Position numbers and translations under genes: made by a program. Shown here piece by piece: positions 9,769 through 21,141 of a DNA stretch of 64,000 nucleotides. Below the pieces are notes generated by a model. The model did not search any database. It was not told where the DNA came from and saw only the letters and a list, made by a program, of their open reading frames with translations. Numbering within the stretch: position 1 is the stretch's first letter; each line of letters opens with the position of its first letter. The DNA lies in assembly GCA_963920685.1 (NCBI GenBank), contig OY987329.1, positions 65,758,024-65,822,023 on the forward strand. The letters are read 5' to 3'. The DNA comes from Polydrusus tereticollis. Taxonomy: Eukaryota > Arthropoda > Insecta > Coleoptera > Curculionidae.

Positions 9769-10335
9769 ATTTTTTCCACTACTACAAACTTTTATATGAC
9801 ATTTATCTTTATAGTATTAATAATTATAAAAAATTATAGGTAGGTATAAGTATATTTTTTAATCAAGTTACCTGCGCTTTGGAATTGGCAAAATATTTTG
9901 TTGTTTTGTCAGGTGGCTTTGTCAATGTCAATTTGTGTTCATTTGTGTCATCAGATTTCACGAGTTTTGCGTTTTTTTTTTAAAATGAGCGAAGAAAATG
10001 TTAGTGATAATATTATGTGTACACCTCCCGAATTAAGGATGGAAGCAGAAAAAATGTTGATTGTATCGATATTTTACAATATCAAGTAATCTAATATGTA
10101 TTGATAATTATCTGGTTGCCTTACCACAATGAATTGATGTTGTAGAATTAAAAAATCAAGTTACCTGCGTTCAAACAAAATTCGGTTAAGGTCAAAGATC
10201 GGTCAATAATGGACTTCAATGGCTTATTATTGACCATGGTCAATAATGACTTATAAGGTAGAGAAAAACGATTTCTAGCGTTAATAATCGGTCAATAATG
10301 GCGATGTTATAGGTTAGTAGTGGAAAATTTTTTTT
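9766..10335. mobile_element. possible small element bounded by TTTTCCACTACTA repeats
   Basis: TTTTTTCCACTACTA at about 9770-9784 is matched in inverse at 10315-10331 (TTAGTAGTGGAAAATTTT). Inside, AATCAAGTTACCTGCG occurs twice as a direct repeat (about 9861 and 10154), and a short frame starts at 9985 after a T-rich leader (MSEENVSDNIMCTPPELRME). That frame vaguely recalls the N terminus of tyrosine-recombinase-like insect proteins (Crypton-derived), but no recombinase domain follows. Identity unresolved. Confidence 0.3.
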
Positions 10336-10339
10336 TTTA

Positions 10340-12960
10340 CACATATTACCTCAATCTTTATCTTTAGGTACGAAGTTTAATTTTAAAGGTCTTTCTGAAT
10401 CAACCGCCTTTCCTAAATAAGAAGAACGCATTTACCTAGTTGAAGATGCATTCTGAAGAGTTCATGAAGAATATTTGCAAGACATTCTCACGTCTGCTGT
10501 CTCGGTCCCCTAATCACACTTACATTATAATATGTTGTTTATTATAGTACGGGTTATTCAATAGATAGATAGATAGATAAAGACAGATAGCTGCGTCACA
10601 TCAATCATTAAAGAAGAACATGATCATCACATTATTTTCTTTTATTTTTGCTTTAAAATTAAAATATGCAATTTTGCATCAGGTTTAAAACAGTAGAGAC
10701 CGCGGTACGATTGTAAATTCAAAATGTGCATAAATATCTACATTCAAATAAAAAATATAAGGATACACTGACAACTTATGTAAAATTACAGGTAATTAAA
10801 TTAGTGATGAACAACACAATTCATTTTCAAATTAAATTCAACAGTTAAACCAATATTGAGTAACCGAATTTATTAACTTTATTTTTAACATTTCTGACCC
10901 GATGGCGAAGGCAAAAATAAACTTCGGAATTTCTACGATCCATTTATACTAAACACGGAAGCAAAGCTTCCATTTCATACTCCATTAGCACAGGGATTTT
11001 CTCTTTCGCGCCTTCACGTACTAGACTCATCGAAAAGAGTAAAATGTAAAATGTATCGATTCGGGTTAAAAATAAAAATATTAAAGGAATAACGTTAAGT
11101 TATTTTTATTTAGGAATTTCTGGAAACGCCATAAATGTGACTTTTAAATGTGTATAAAACATACCTAGAATTTTTAAAAAGCATTGCAGATATAGTCTAT
11201 ACCAGCTAAATAATAACTAGTCATAGTTGCCAACTCATTGCAGGCAATTTCTAATTTAAAACTAATGGAAAAATACCAATTCTTTTAGATGAAATGTCGG
11301 AAAGTATCAAACATGTGAGCACTCACCTTAAGTGCTGACCACGGAAAAGATAACTTAATCTTGGTGTTTACCAAGAATTGTTTTGGGATGATGTCGACTT
11401 CGCGGAATATAAACATTGGGCTAATTTTTAAGAGAGTGTGATGTGTGATTTTTATGGGACTTGCCTTGAGAATTCGGTGACAGATAGATCGATTAAATTG
11501 TAATTCGTTTTGTATGAAAATCAACGATAATTAAATAAAGTGTGTTTTTAATTAAAGTGTTTTACTTGGTCGTCGACTAAACCAAGTGTTTTCAAACATA
11601 ACGAAATTGTTAAAAACAATCACTCGGCATGTTTTGCGCCGATTGATTGACATCATAATTGTTTTAGGTTGTCAATAATTAGCGTCTTGGGGTCACGATG
11701 AATCTGAAAAATTTTTAAACCAAGGCAACTATAGGGAATTAATTAAGCTATTATAAAAATATGACCGTGAATTTAGTGAATTACTATTAGATTCAAAAAC
11801 CTTAAGCGGGGTGTCAAAAACTGTTAAAAACGAATTGATCGAAGGTATTAGTACATTTTAGGAAGAACCATAGAAAAAAAAAATAATTAGGAGCGCGACT
11901 TGTTGTTGTATCCTCAAAACGTACGAATATCCTTACTAAAATAACTGAAAGAAGATTGCCCAAAATAAGGCAAACGTCATGGGGGTCATGACCAAAAAAA
12001 TGTGAAGCTATATATTATATTTTATCATCATTATCATTATCATGAATAAAGAATATGTAATTTACATTTTCTCCAACCTACCTTTTTGCGTAGAAATAAA
12101 AAAAAATGGGCGTGAACTTAAATAATTTATCACACATCTGTTCGATGCAAATATTAGAACAGTACCTAGACAAAAACGAAATTTGGGTGTGGTCTTCAAA
12201 AGTTGTTGCATGCGACGCTACTGCCGACCCTGACTGCCACCCCATGAGCCGCCACTGTTTTTGAGCTATGGGGTGATTTTCAAAACTTTTACTTTTTGAG
12301 CACAACTTGTTTCTCGACTATGCGGCAGGCAACAAATTGAATCGGTAAAAATTGGTTCTTATGCAGAACTTTGCCTAATATGCTCATTTTTGAGGAATAA
12401 AGTAAATTTGTGGTCTTTCAAATGGGGCACCCTTGTAGGGCCTTTTCAAATTGTTATGTTATATTTGTCATATGATATTTATTTTTTGGTTGAGGTCAGA
12501 CTTTTGACACTTTGTATGATTGTATGTACCCAACAAATATTAAAATATGTATTTGTGGTTATTCGATATTGTTGAAACCTCCCTTCCCCTACAAAAAATC
12601 AATATTACCTGGCTGTATTCTGTATTTATTAACAGGACTTATAAATTGAGGAATACAGGGAACACCATGAAGGTGAAAAGTTCAGATCGAACTCATTTAA
12701 AACACGAAAATTATTTTTTTTTTAAACTGCTATAACTACTGTTTTATTGTTTATTAACCAACAAGTAGTTGATAGAAAATTTATCTCCATTATCTTATCA
12801 AATTTTGCTTAAAACATAGTACTATGGTCGTTGGTGTGCTGCGCCTCATATTATAATTGCCCATTATGGTATGGCGCTTACGTTAAATGATCTTTAGGTA
12901 TAAAATCACTTATATCTTCAGTACCGGTTTATAAGGCACATTTTTGGCAAGGTTATGCCA
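10340..12960. other. unassigned stretch with a GATA microsatellite
   Basis: A short (ATAG)n run lies at 10561-10580. Otherwise no coding region or transposon terminus could be supported, and short open frames here (for example 12078-12305 on the minus strand) lack family motifs. Confidence 0.4.
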
Positions 12961-13196
12961 CAAAAAATATAGCTACGCAACAGAACCCGAGAATAAGAGC
13001 CAAACGAGAAGCGACAATATGACATTTGGCGAATCCAATGTAGTGGGAGGTAACCCGGACAACTGTCATAAGTTTTAGCCGGCCCGTTAGTCCGGTAGTC
13101 GATGAGTTATCGTTATCGAGATTAGTTGTCTTTTTTGTTGAAAGAAGTGTGTTGTTTAACTGTTTATTTTTGTGAGTGCTGTGCTATTATAAAACT

Positions 13197-13285
13197 ATGA
13201 CTGGTAATACCTGTGCGTTTCGAGGGTGTCACTCGGAAGAAGGTCAAAAAATAAGCATGTTTTTATTTCCAAAGGATACTGAACA
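13197..13285 (+). CDS. first exon of a THAP-domain protein (partial)
   Basis: The ATG at 13197 opens a frame reading MTGNTCAFRGCHSEEGQKIS and then MFLFPKDTEQ. This matches the start of the THAP DNA-binding domain: two cysteines of the C2CH zinc site in the spacing CxxxxC, followed by the characteristic phenylalanine and FPKD. The frame is followed at once by GTAAGT (13286-13291), a consensus splice donor. The rest of the domain (tryptophan, CxxH, AVPTxF box) must lie in later exons, and I could not find a convincing second exon downstream. THAP proteins are sequence-specific DNA binders, many derived from P-element transposases. The upstream 13080-13196 is plausibly 5' UTR. Confidence 0.6.
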
Positions 13286-13291
13286 GTAAGT

Positions 13292-14350
13292 ACATTTGCA
13301 CCGCTATGATACATTTATTTATATTTGTTTTGTTGTATTTATCTGCTGTATTTTATTACGTAAAAGGTATATGAAAAAGACCTACCAATATTTATTATGT
13401 TATTCAAGTGAAGTTGATATTAAATGTATAAAAACAAGTACCTTTTTAAGAAAAGGCGACGGGAAGGAAAAAATATCAAACTAATCTAAAAGAACATGTT
13501 TCTATTTTCCTAACAGATCTTGTGTTTTTTTGAAAAATATTCTTGAAAGCAAAAGTACTTATTCTCATTTAGTAGTTTTTATCGAATAATATCATATTAG
13601 AGGAAATTAAAGTTGTACTTGTCATATTTCACAATTTAATTAAGTTTCCTGACGTGTTTCAACCCTGGCGGATCATTATCAAAGGCATAAGACAATAATA
13701 AATTCTACATGTCATTAAATTAAAAAATTGAAAGATGATGGGTTATTTTGGTCCTTAATTTACAGGTATTGGCCAAAGGTACAACTAAATTAAAGGTGTG
13801 ATAGAGGTATTTACATCATAAGTAATAAAATTAAGAAAATGATATTGAATAATATCATATTTCTACGCGTAGATCAGGTAAAATAAGTAAAGAGTACGTA
13901 GTAATAGATACATTATAAAAAAAATTATAGGGTTTTCCGAAATTTACAACTTATTTTGTTTAAACAAAATAAAATATAATATTATCTACCTACCGTTTAA
14001 AGTCTAAGTACCTATAATTATTGTCCATGTACGTATCGAAGAATTGAAAAATAGCAGATTTATCTGTAAAAAATATATACTCTCCACAAAAAAAAATGGT
14101 TTGTAGCATTATAGGAGTGGACTAAGAAACAATTTTTACCTGGATACATATCAAATTAAAGCTTTATAATGGTTCAGAATGTAGGTATACTGACCCTTTT
14201 TCTAGGTGGGTTCACCCTCAAGAGTAAGGACCCCAGTAATTTAAGATTTTTACAAATGTTAAACATACATATTACTGTTTTTCTACTTCTATATTAGTAA
14301 AATCCTACTTACGCACTGTCTACTTTATCCGTAAAACTCTAATTACACAC
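13292..14350. other. unassigned, possibly intron of the THAP gene
   Basis: AT-rich, with no second THAP exon that I can support. A candidate acceptor at 13756-13766 (TTAATTTACAG) is followed by an in-frame run of only about 13 bp before another GT, so it was not accepted. Confidence 0.3.
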
Positions 14351-14352
14351 AC

Positions 14353-14483
14353 TATATTGTAAGAAGCCAAGCCAGTTACGTAATATTATATTGTCTGCAT
14401 TAACAAGGGCAATTTTCGCTAACGCTCGTCCCGTAATTTTCGAAATCGTGTGTAATAGGCTTCTTACCACTGTTGGTATGTAA
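14353..14483. repeat. foldback palindrome with CpG core
   Basis: Arms carrying TGTAAGAAGCC (about 14358-14368) and GGCTTCTTACCA (14458-14469) are inverted. The core (AAGGGCAATTTTCGC, CTCGTCCCG) is CpG-rich. It resembles the palindromic blocks at 9639-9768 and 63150-63275 in size, spacing and core composition. Confidence 0.4.
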
Positions 14484-14509
14484 TATATTATTTCATTTCC
14501 TTTCTAAAA

Positions 14510-15240
14510 TGTACTATCAGTAAGTAGCGCACAATCAATAACACATTTCAAAAATATTTTTATATTATTTAATTTTTTTTTGATTTTACGAAGTTTGCTG
14601 GAAATCCAATTACATGAAACCGAGCATGAAACACAGAAGATATTCATAAAAAAATTACTTCTTACTAGGTAGGATGTTACGTGTTGGATTTCTTTTTCTT
14701 CTATTTTAAGGTTACAGCTAGGGACCAGATTTGTCATGAATTGGGTTTTAGCGATGTTGATTTTTAATCCAACTTTTTGGGAAGCTGATGACAGTTTCGT
14801 GAGCATTTCATTTGCTTCATCTAGTCGGTCTGAAATCAATACGATATCGTCAGCGAAACGTAAATGGTTCAATTTTTCTCCATTAACGTTTATTCCCTTG
14901 TTGTCTAGTTCTATCTTTTAAACATGTACTTAAGCAAAGCTGTAAAAAGTTTGGGAGAGATCGTATCCCCTTGTCGAACGCCTTTTTCGATTTTAAACTG
15001 GTTTGTTTCATTCAAACAAACGTTAGCACCAAGGGTTTGTTATATTCTACACTTTTTTCTATTAATGCCTTCATAACCTGAAGGTGGTCATTTGTTCCGT
15101 ATCCAGCCCGAAATCCCGCTTGTTCTCTTGGCTGATATGATTCTAATTTATTAGTAAGACGTGCAGTAATGATTTAGGTAAACAGTTTATATAGATGTGT
15201 AAGCAAACTAATCGGTCTGTAGTTTTGCAAGCAATATGCC
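14510..15240 (-). pseudogene. RTE-type LINE reverse transcriptase fragment
   Basis: Read on the minus strand, the segment starts with RPISLLTHLYKLFT near 15230, passes PREQAGFRAGYGTNDH and KIEKGVRQGDTISPKLF, and reaches NHLRFADDIVLISDRLDEA (FADD at about 14845-14859). These are reverse transcriptase blocks of the 'endonuclease-reverse transcriptase' LINEs common in insects, which I place near the RTE clade. At least one stop and two frame changes break it (about 15180, 15015 and 14925), and the stretch holding the block-A aspartates is missing. Endonuclease and 3' end are absent. A dead 5'- and 3'-truncated copy. Confidence 0.8.
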
Positions 15241-15419
15241 TAATATTATGTAAATAACCTAAAATTAATAAGATTAATGTTAGAAATAATTTATATATAC
15301 TAATTAGGAAAATATTTCCTAGCCATCTGATGTAAAGATTTTTTAGAAATAATTTAGTTGTTTTATTAAAAAAAAAAATGTTAAAAATGGGTTTTCACTT
15401 ACAATTAATAAAATAGTTA

Positions 15420-15500
15420 ATCTTAAATATGCCGATATTTATCGGCAAAATATTGCCGATACCGATGCACCGATATTTATATCGGTATCGGCCGATCACT
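15420..15500. repeat. hAT-like terminal fragment with TATCGGCCGAT motifs
   Basis: Repeated GATATTTATCGGC, ATATCGG and GGTATCGGCCGATCACTA motifs resemble the subterminal region and one end of a hAT element. The opposite end was not found, so this is a fragment at most. Confidence 0.4.
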
Positions 15501-15645
15501 AAATAAAATACATGCTTATAAAAGATTGTTGTAGTTTATGAGCTAAGACTAGTTTTGTTTCCAAATCTTTTACTTTTATACAAAGCGTTGAAGGAAATAA
15601 AAATCATAACTTTTCGTAATTTTATAAAACGAATATTTTTATAGT

Positions 15646-16160
15646 AGAGTCGCGTTAACGGGAACACAAAAAATTTTACCCTGTTCATATTAATGAGATT
15701 GTTCACACTACGGTGAGTGCGTTGTTTAAGAACCCATTCGTATAGTATACTTTCTATTCTAGGATTTCCATTTTTTCTAAAATGCGTTTCTGAATTTTAT
15801 GTGGCTTTAAACTTTGGCTTACGACCCTTAGAATTTAACTATTTTTCTTTTGATAGAACTTATAATGTAATGGCTTTATCTACTCCATATTTCTTGGCTA
15901 ACATTGATACACCTACAACCTTTTAACGTTCTTCTATATTTTTCAACTTTCATTAAGTGCTAAAATTTTTTTTTTATAATGACCATTTTCAATGGCGCAA
16001 TTGATAAAACACAAACGATCACAACTATAGTTCCTACGGCAAATAGAAATGATTTTTTAATACTGTTTACATTATCGTGTGTGTCGCCTGTTCACACTAC
16101 AGACTTTTAATGAACATATTTTCTTGATCACGTTATTAAGTAGTTCACATTAACGTAGAG
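15646..16160 (-). mobile_element. pogo/Tigger-like element remnant
   Basis: The left end AGAGTCGCGTTAACGGGAAC resembles pogo/Tigger termini and is matched imperfectly by the right end (reverse complement CTCTACGTTAATGTGAACT at 16142-16160). On the minus strand, about 15705-15955, the sequence encodes fragments such as VSMLAKKYGVDKAITL followed by KGRKPKF. This resembles the CENP-B-type (Psq) helix-turn-helix that binds DNA in pogo transposases. Stops and a frame change break it, and the DDE domain is missing. Small, dead and internally deleted. Confidence 0.55.
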
Positions 16161-16164
16161 ATGT

Positions 16165-16700
16165 ATAATTCTCGGTAATAATCTTTTGGAGAATATTCTC
16201 AAATTAGAGAAGTTTCTGAGACTGGCAAGAAAATCGCTAGAAATGGTAATAAAAAGAAATAAAGTTTTTACATTACATTACAGTAAGTACATTTTTTGTA
16301 TTAGAATATTTCCAAACGTTACTTTTTGGTTTTGTGATAAGTACTCTTTAATTTATTTTGCTTCATGTTTTTATACTTATAGACGGTCTAAACTGAGCCG
16401 AACGGAACGCTAAAATAAAACTAGTCTCACCACATCATTTACAATTTACACAGCTGTTTACGAGTATATGTTCGCGCTTCTAGGGAATTTCCCTGAATTA
16501 CTGTTATACTCGGATTCCCCTAGAAACGCCGACGTAGAACACGGTTGCCAGAGTTATAGAAAAGGTAAGAGAAGCTCAAAATTTTAAAAATAATTGCAAA
16601 ATTTTTCAGAGTAGATTATGTAGAAAAACTTCTCTAGAGGATATTCTCGGGAGAATTTTCTTACAGAGAATATTCTCGTTCTTGCGAATATTCTCTCCAC
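16165..16700. repeat. cluster of GAGAATATTCTC palindromes
   Basis: The 12-bp palindrome GAGAATATTCTC, and versions with one or two changes, occur near 16191-16202, 16637, 16655-16670 and 16682-16695, at the two ends of a ~530-bp segment. The arrangement resembles subterminal repeats of a non-autonomous hAT-like element beginning near TAGAGATGTATAATTCTC (16156-16173), but no target duplication was found. Confidence 0.35.
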
Positions 16701-18953
16701 GCGAGTGTATTATTACTATTATCATTATATTATTGTTTTGAAAGAAGCACCTTTAAATAAGCTTTCATTTTATATACCACTTAGCAAATCTAATATCAGC
16801 CGTTTTTCTGGAATATCAATTCAAACTTCCTTAATTTAATCATTTATGCTATTAAGTAATAACGGCATGGTCACGAAAAAAAAACATTTATTTTTGGTCA
16901 ACAACACCCTATAAAAAGCGCATACTCTCAGGGTGTAGGCAAGGTCTGCTTATAATTTTCTTAATAAAATTTGAATCAAGGGATATGGTATATTTTAAAA
17001 AATATAGTAAATATACCTCTTATAGAAAAATAATTAACAAGAAATCAAAATGTTCTTTTTTTAATTGAAAGCCACTGATTATGTCCGCAGTATGATACAT
17101 ACCGCATTTGACTTTTAAAATCAATATAATATGTATTTTGCAACCGACTTATTAAAACTTTTATATACAACATTTCTATTACCAGTACGAAGAAAGACAA
17201 TAACAAGAAAGAAATCATAAGAAATGGAACCGTACTCAAATTTTGTAAAGAATAATAATTGTAGGGAAACCCTACCGCTACCCCAAAAATAAGAATTATT
17301 GTTCAGTTTTTGAAACATGATGAAAAAAATTTTACAGGATTTTTCTACGTGCCAATGCAATTATTGCATAAAATCATAAATGATGTAATTAAGCAAGTTT
17401 GAATTGATATTCCTGAACATCGAACGATATTAGACCGGCTCAGGTTAGTTCAGGTTATATATATATAATATGAAATGAAATAATAAAAATAATATTCATT
17501 TAAAAAAATTGTGAAAAGTTATGATTTGTATTTTCTTTTCAATTCAACACCTTGTACAAAATAAACGATTTGGAAACAAAATGAGATTGCTCATAAACTA
17601 CAACCTTCAAAGCAGTATTTGATAAACATGTATTTTATTCATTTGTTTTTAGATCTTTCAGGAATTTCATTAAAGACAAGTTAATTTTCTGTAAAACCTA
17701 ACATTTGCGACCCCCATGATTAGAATAATGGCAGCTATAATTTAAAATATAGTCTGTTAAATAATTTTAAAATGTGTCCTAGCCGCCACTATTATAATAT
17801 GTACTTACATTTAAACATTTTGGATGACAGGCTCTTTAAATTTCCCATAGTCTTCCACCCGATCCTCGTTTGACCACCCTGTATAGCTATTGTAAGTTTT
17901 AAAATCGTCACGCTGTATAAAATAAACACACACCAAAACGAATTGAAATTTTTCTTAGAGACGCGTGAATGTAAATAATCCCAATTTTAACTTACTTTCT
18001 TTTTCTGGGGGCACTTTGCTGCCACGTCTCCAGAATTCTGTTGAGTACCTATCTATATTTTCTGTGGTTATGCGAAACAATACAAGTCGATTTCGATTAA
18101 AACATGATTTTCGGCAAAACTGTCGCTTACGATGTTTCTCCAGTTAGTTAGTCGATAAATACATAGACTTAAACAAATTCTCGAAAGAATACCAAAGGCG
18201 AATGAAGAGACATAAAGAAGGAAATAAGCAGTTACGAATTCTAATAATACAACAAAAGCTTTCAAGAAATTTGTTTGGGAAAATATCCAGTGATTTAAAA
18301 GTGTGGGAATTAAGGATGCTTTGTTGTTTATTTGTGGTGAAATTAAGGTTTAAATAAAGAATATTATGGTTTTCATTAAATTGTGCTCTTTTCATAAAAC
18401 ATAAACCTTTACGGACGCATTCCTTTATTATGATTATGATCAAAAACATTACCTAACACAAAATGTGTTTTACTATTTTAACAAGAAATCCTGTTTACCC
18501 TCCATATGGTGTAGGCACATAATACATGAACCTCTCTGGGGGCTATGTAAAAGTGTTAAAATCAACAGCTATATAATTTTTTACTGTGTGAACGTATGTG
18601 CTTCTACTTAATGTAAATAATGCGAATGATAATCCCTATTCTCACGGGAAACAACAACGTTTAATTATTTGCGTATAGCTGACTACTTTATTTAAAATCG
18701 TTATTTCTCTGCGCTACTGCTGTTTTCCATTTTCCACACACCTGCCTCGCGATTAACTACCCCACGGAATAATACCTTTAAAAGCTTTTAGGCCTCAGCA
18801 AACATAAAAACTCGATGGTGTAATATGTAACACTTAATCTTTTTTAAATCGATAGAAGCTTTCTTTTAGTGTTCGGTCAATTTCACGATAATGGATTATG
18901 TGTGTGTAAATTTGAAAAATAGAGCTTCCAGTAAGGCATCGATTTTCGCCGTA
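16701..18953. other. unassigned stretch with scattered mariner termini
   Basis: Short pieces resembling mariner ends occur at about 16903-16912 (ACACCCTATA), 17549-17556 and 17870-17884 (ACCACCCTGTATAG). A segment at about 17565-17640 is an inverted relative of 15501-15573. No coding region is supported. Confidence 0.35.
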
Positions 18954-18958
18954 ACCGC

Positions 18959-19146
18959 TGTTTAGACGTAAGATTAAACCTAGAAATCTGACCAGACAGG
19001 TAGTAAGTCACTCTCTTTTTATTAGACTGTCAGATAGTAATTGTCGAATAATGTCATAATTAATATTTCAAGATTTTATATAAAATAAAGATGTTTTAAG
19101 GAATATGGTCAATCATCATTGATTATATTAGCCCGATGTTTATACA
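18959..19146 (+). repeat. 5' LTR of the BEL/Pao element
   Basis: Begins TGTTTAGACG and ends GTTTATACA; 188 bp. It matches the 3' LTR apart from about six single-base differences and an extra 5 bp near 19125. It contains an AATAAAG-type signal that may serve in polyadenylation. Short LTRs are usual in this group. Confidence 0.93.
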
Positions 19147-19155
19147 TAAATAAGT

Positions 19156-19173
19156 TGGTCCTTCGAGCCGGAT
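19156..19173 (+). promoter_or_regulatory. primer-binding site, tRNA-Tyr type
   Basis: TGGTCCTTCGAGCCGGAT lies 9 bp after the 5' LTR. It begins with TGG (complement of a tRNA CCA end) and is complementary to the 3' end of insect tRNA-Tyr, whose acceptor stem pairs CCTTCGA with TCGAAGG. That tRNA match is from memory of tRNA sequences. Confidence 0.75.
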
Positions 19174-19340
19174 AAGAAGAAAAATAAGGATAAATATCCA
19201 TTAAAGAAAAGTAAGTTTTGCTAGTGACATTCAGTGCTGTGTATCGGATAGCTTGACGCGGCCGGTGTCGGTGTGGAAAAAGAGGTTACCACCATTGGTA
19301 AGTGGCATATTTTTTAATATATATTTTATCCTGAGCAACA

Positions 19341-20129
19341 ATGTCTGACGACGAATTAAAGGTTTTAAGGGCAAAAAGAGGGCAGATTAAAGGGAAACTG
19401 ACCAGATGTAAAGGATATTTTGATAGTATTGATAAAGCTAATGTTGATGAGAGGTTGATAACGGAAGTAGAGATGCGGTTGGAAAGGGTTTTGCCTCTAT
19501 ATGATGAATTTAATGATATTCAAGGGGAAATAGAATTGTTAGCAATTGGTAGTGACGATGAAGCTCTCAATTTTGAATCGTCTTATTTTAAACTTGTTAG
19601 TTCAATGCAATCTTTTTGCGTTAAATTTGAAAACACAGATATTGCATCAGGTGGCGTTTCAACTCAGAGTGGAGGGTCAACTCACGGGATCGGTGCTCAG
19701 TCTTTCGTTAAGTTACCCCCTATTAAATTAAATACATTTAATGGTCAGTACGACTCATGGCTTGAGTTTAAAGATTGCTTTCTTGCCTTAGTGCATAATA
19801 ATAACGCCTTGTCAGATATACAGCGATTTTATTACTTGAGGTCATCTCTCGAAATTAATGCCCAACAAGTAATTAAATCTATAGAAGTTTCTTCTGCTAA
19901 TTATAAAATAGCTTGGAAAATGCTTGAAGAACGTTTTGAAAATAAAAAATTGATTATCCATAATCATTTAAAGGCAATTTTTGATAATTTGTGTATTATA
20001 CATGAATCTCATTCAGAATTAAGAAATTTGGTTGATAATGTAACGAAACATTTGCGCTCATTGAATAGTTTAGGTTTGGACACTGACAGTTGGGACAGTA
20101 TAATTATTTACATAATGTTCCAAATTTGA
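19341..20129 (+). pseudogene. gag: BEL/Pao Gag (DUF1759 type), frame broken at its end
   Basis: The ATG at 19341 opens MSDDELKVLRAKRGQIKGKL, the usual charged N terminus of Pao-group Gag. Next comes the DUF1759-like core: KLPPIKLNTFNGQYDSWLEF, later FYYLRSSL and AWKMLEERF. Gag forms the particle that packages element RNA. The frame runs to a TGA at 20127-20129, but homologous sequence continues in another frame just downstream, so a one-base indel near 20115 truncated it. The frame resumes before 20176 as the zinc-knuckle and protease part. Confidence 0.88.
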
Positions 20130-20175
20130 CACCGTTACCAGAAGGGATTGGAAATGTTTTAAATGTGAGCACGAT

Positions 20176-21099
20176 TTGCCCACCATGAAAGATATGAATG
20201 TTTTTCTTAAGGAAAAGTGTGAAATGCTGGAAAAGCTTGAAATAAGTTCATGTAGTGTAAACAACAAATCGAGAGCTCGTAATGTGGGCAGCCATAGTTT
20301 TGCTTCTTTTGAAGGAAATTCAAAGGTAAAATGCTATTTTTGTCAAAAAGCGCATCCGATTTATAGGTGCGAATCTTTTTTAAAGTTAAACGTAAATGAC
20401 AGAATTTCATCTGTAAAAAGGATTAAACTATGTTTAAATTGCTTAAGAGATTCTCATCCTACGTGGAAACGCAAGTTACAAAAATGTATTAAATGTCACA
20501 AGCTACATAATTCTTTACTACATTTAGGTTCGGGCAATCATTCTGATATTAATAATTCTGTAACTGCCGTTGGTGCAAGTACCTTTTCTCAGTCAAGGGA
20601 AAATGATTTCCATAGTACCAGGGTGTCTCCCGAAGTGGGCACAAGTGGTGCTCACCAGAGTACGACGTTTCACGCGACTAATGAATGCAGCGATGTTAGT
20701 AGCAGTTATGAGATTTCAGAAGTTTTACTGTCAACTGCTCTCGCACGAGTGGTTAATGGAAATAAGTCAGTTCTTTGTCGTGCACTTTTGGATAGCGGTT
20801 CTCAGAGTAACTTTATATCAGAAAAGGTATCCAATATGTTAGGATTGGAACGTAAAAAAGTAAATCATGTAGTGAAAGGCGTAGGTGAAGCGTTGGAAAA
20901 AATTAATAATGAAGTTAAGATAACGGTAAATTCTTGTCGGGGGAATTTTAGTATAAAAACGAACTGTTTAGTTATACCTCGTATTACCGGAAAGTTGCCG
21001 ATTAAGTCTTTTAATAAAAACACTTTAAAGATTCCTTCAGATTTAGGTTTGGCGGATCCAAAATTTAATTTACCTGGTGACATTGATTTGTTATTATGA
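20176..21099 (+). pseudogene. BEL/Pao zinc knuckle and aspartic protease segment
   Basis: After the Gag frameshift the frame continues with a zinc knuckle, KCYFCQKAHPIYRCESF (near 20330-20380), and a second Cys/His-rich segment. The retropepsin follows: ALLDSGSQSNFISEKVSNML, with the catalytic DSG at about 20788-20796 (DUF1758 type). Protease cuts the Gag-Pol polyprotein. The frame stops at a TGA at 21097-21099 directly after GDIDLLL. The same frame is open again immediately downstream and encodes reverse transcriptase, so this stop is a single-codon lesion and not the natural end of a protein. Confidence 0.88.
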
Positions 21100-21141
21100 T
21101 CAGGAATATTTTGGACAGTTTTAATTCCAGAGCGCAGTAAA

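Noticed and set aside
13100..13135. second hammerhead-like site (GATGAG near 13103)
   Set aside because: No GAAA segment or paired stems follow; only a short chance match.
13750..13790. second exon of the THAP gene after TTAATTTACAG
   Set aside because: The in-frame segment is ~13 bp before another GT, or runs to a stop within 8 codons, and lacks the conserved tryptophan-cysteine pattern.
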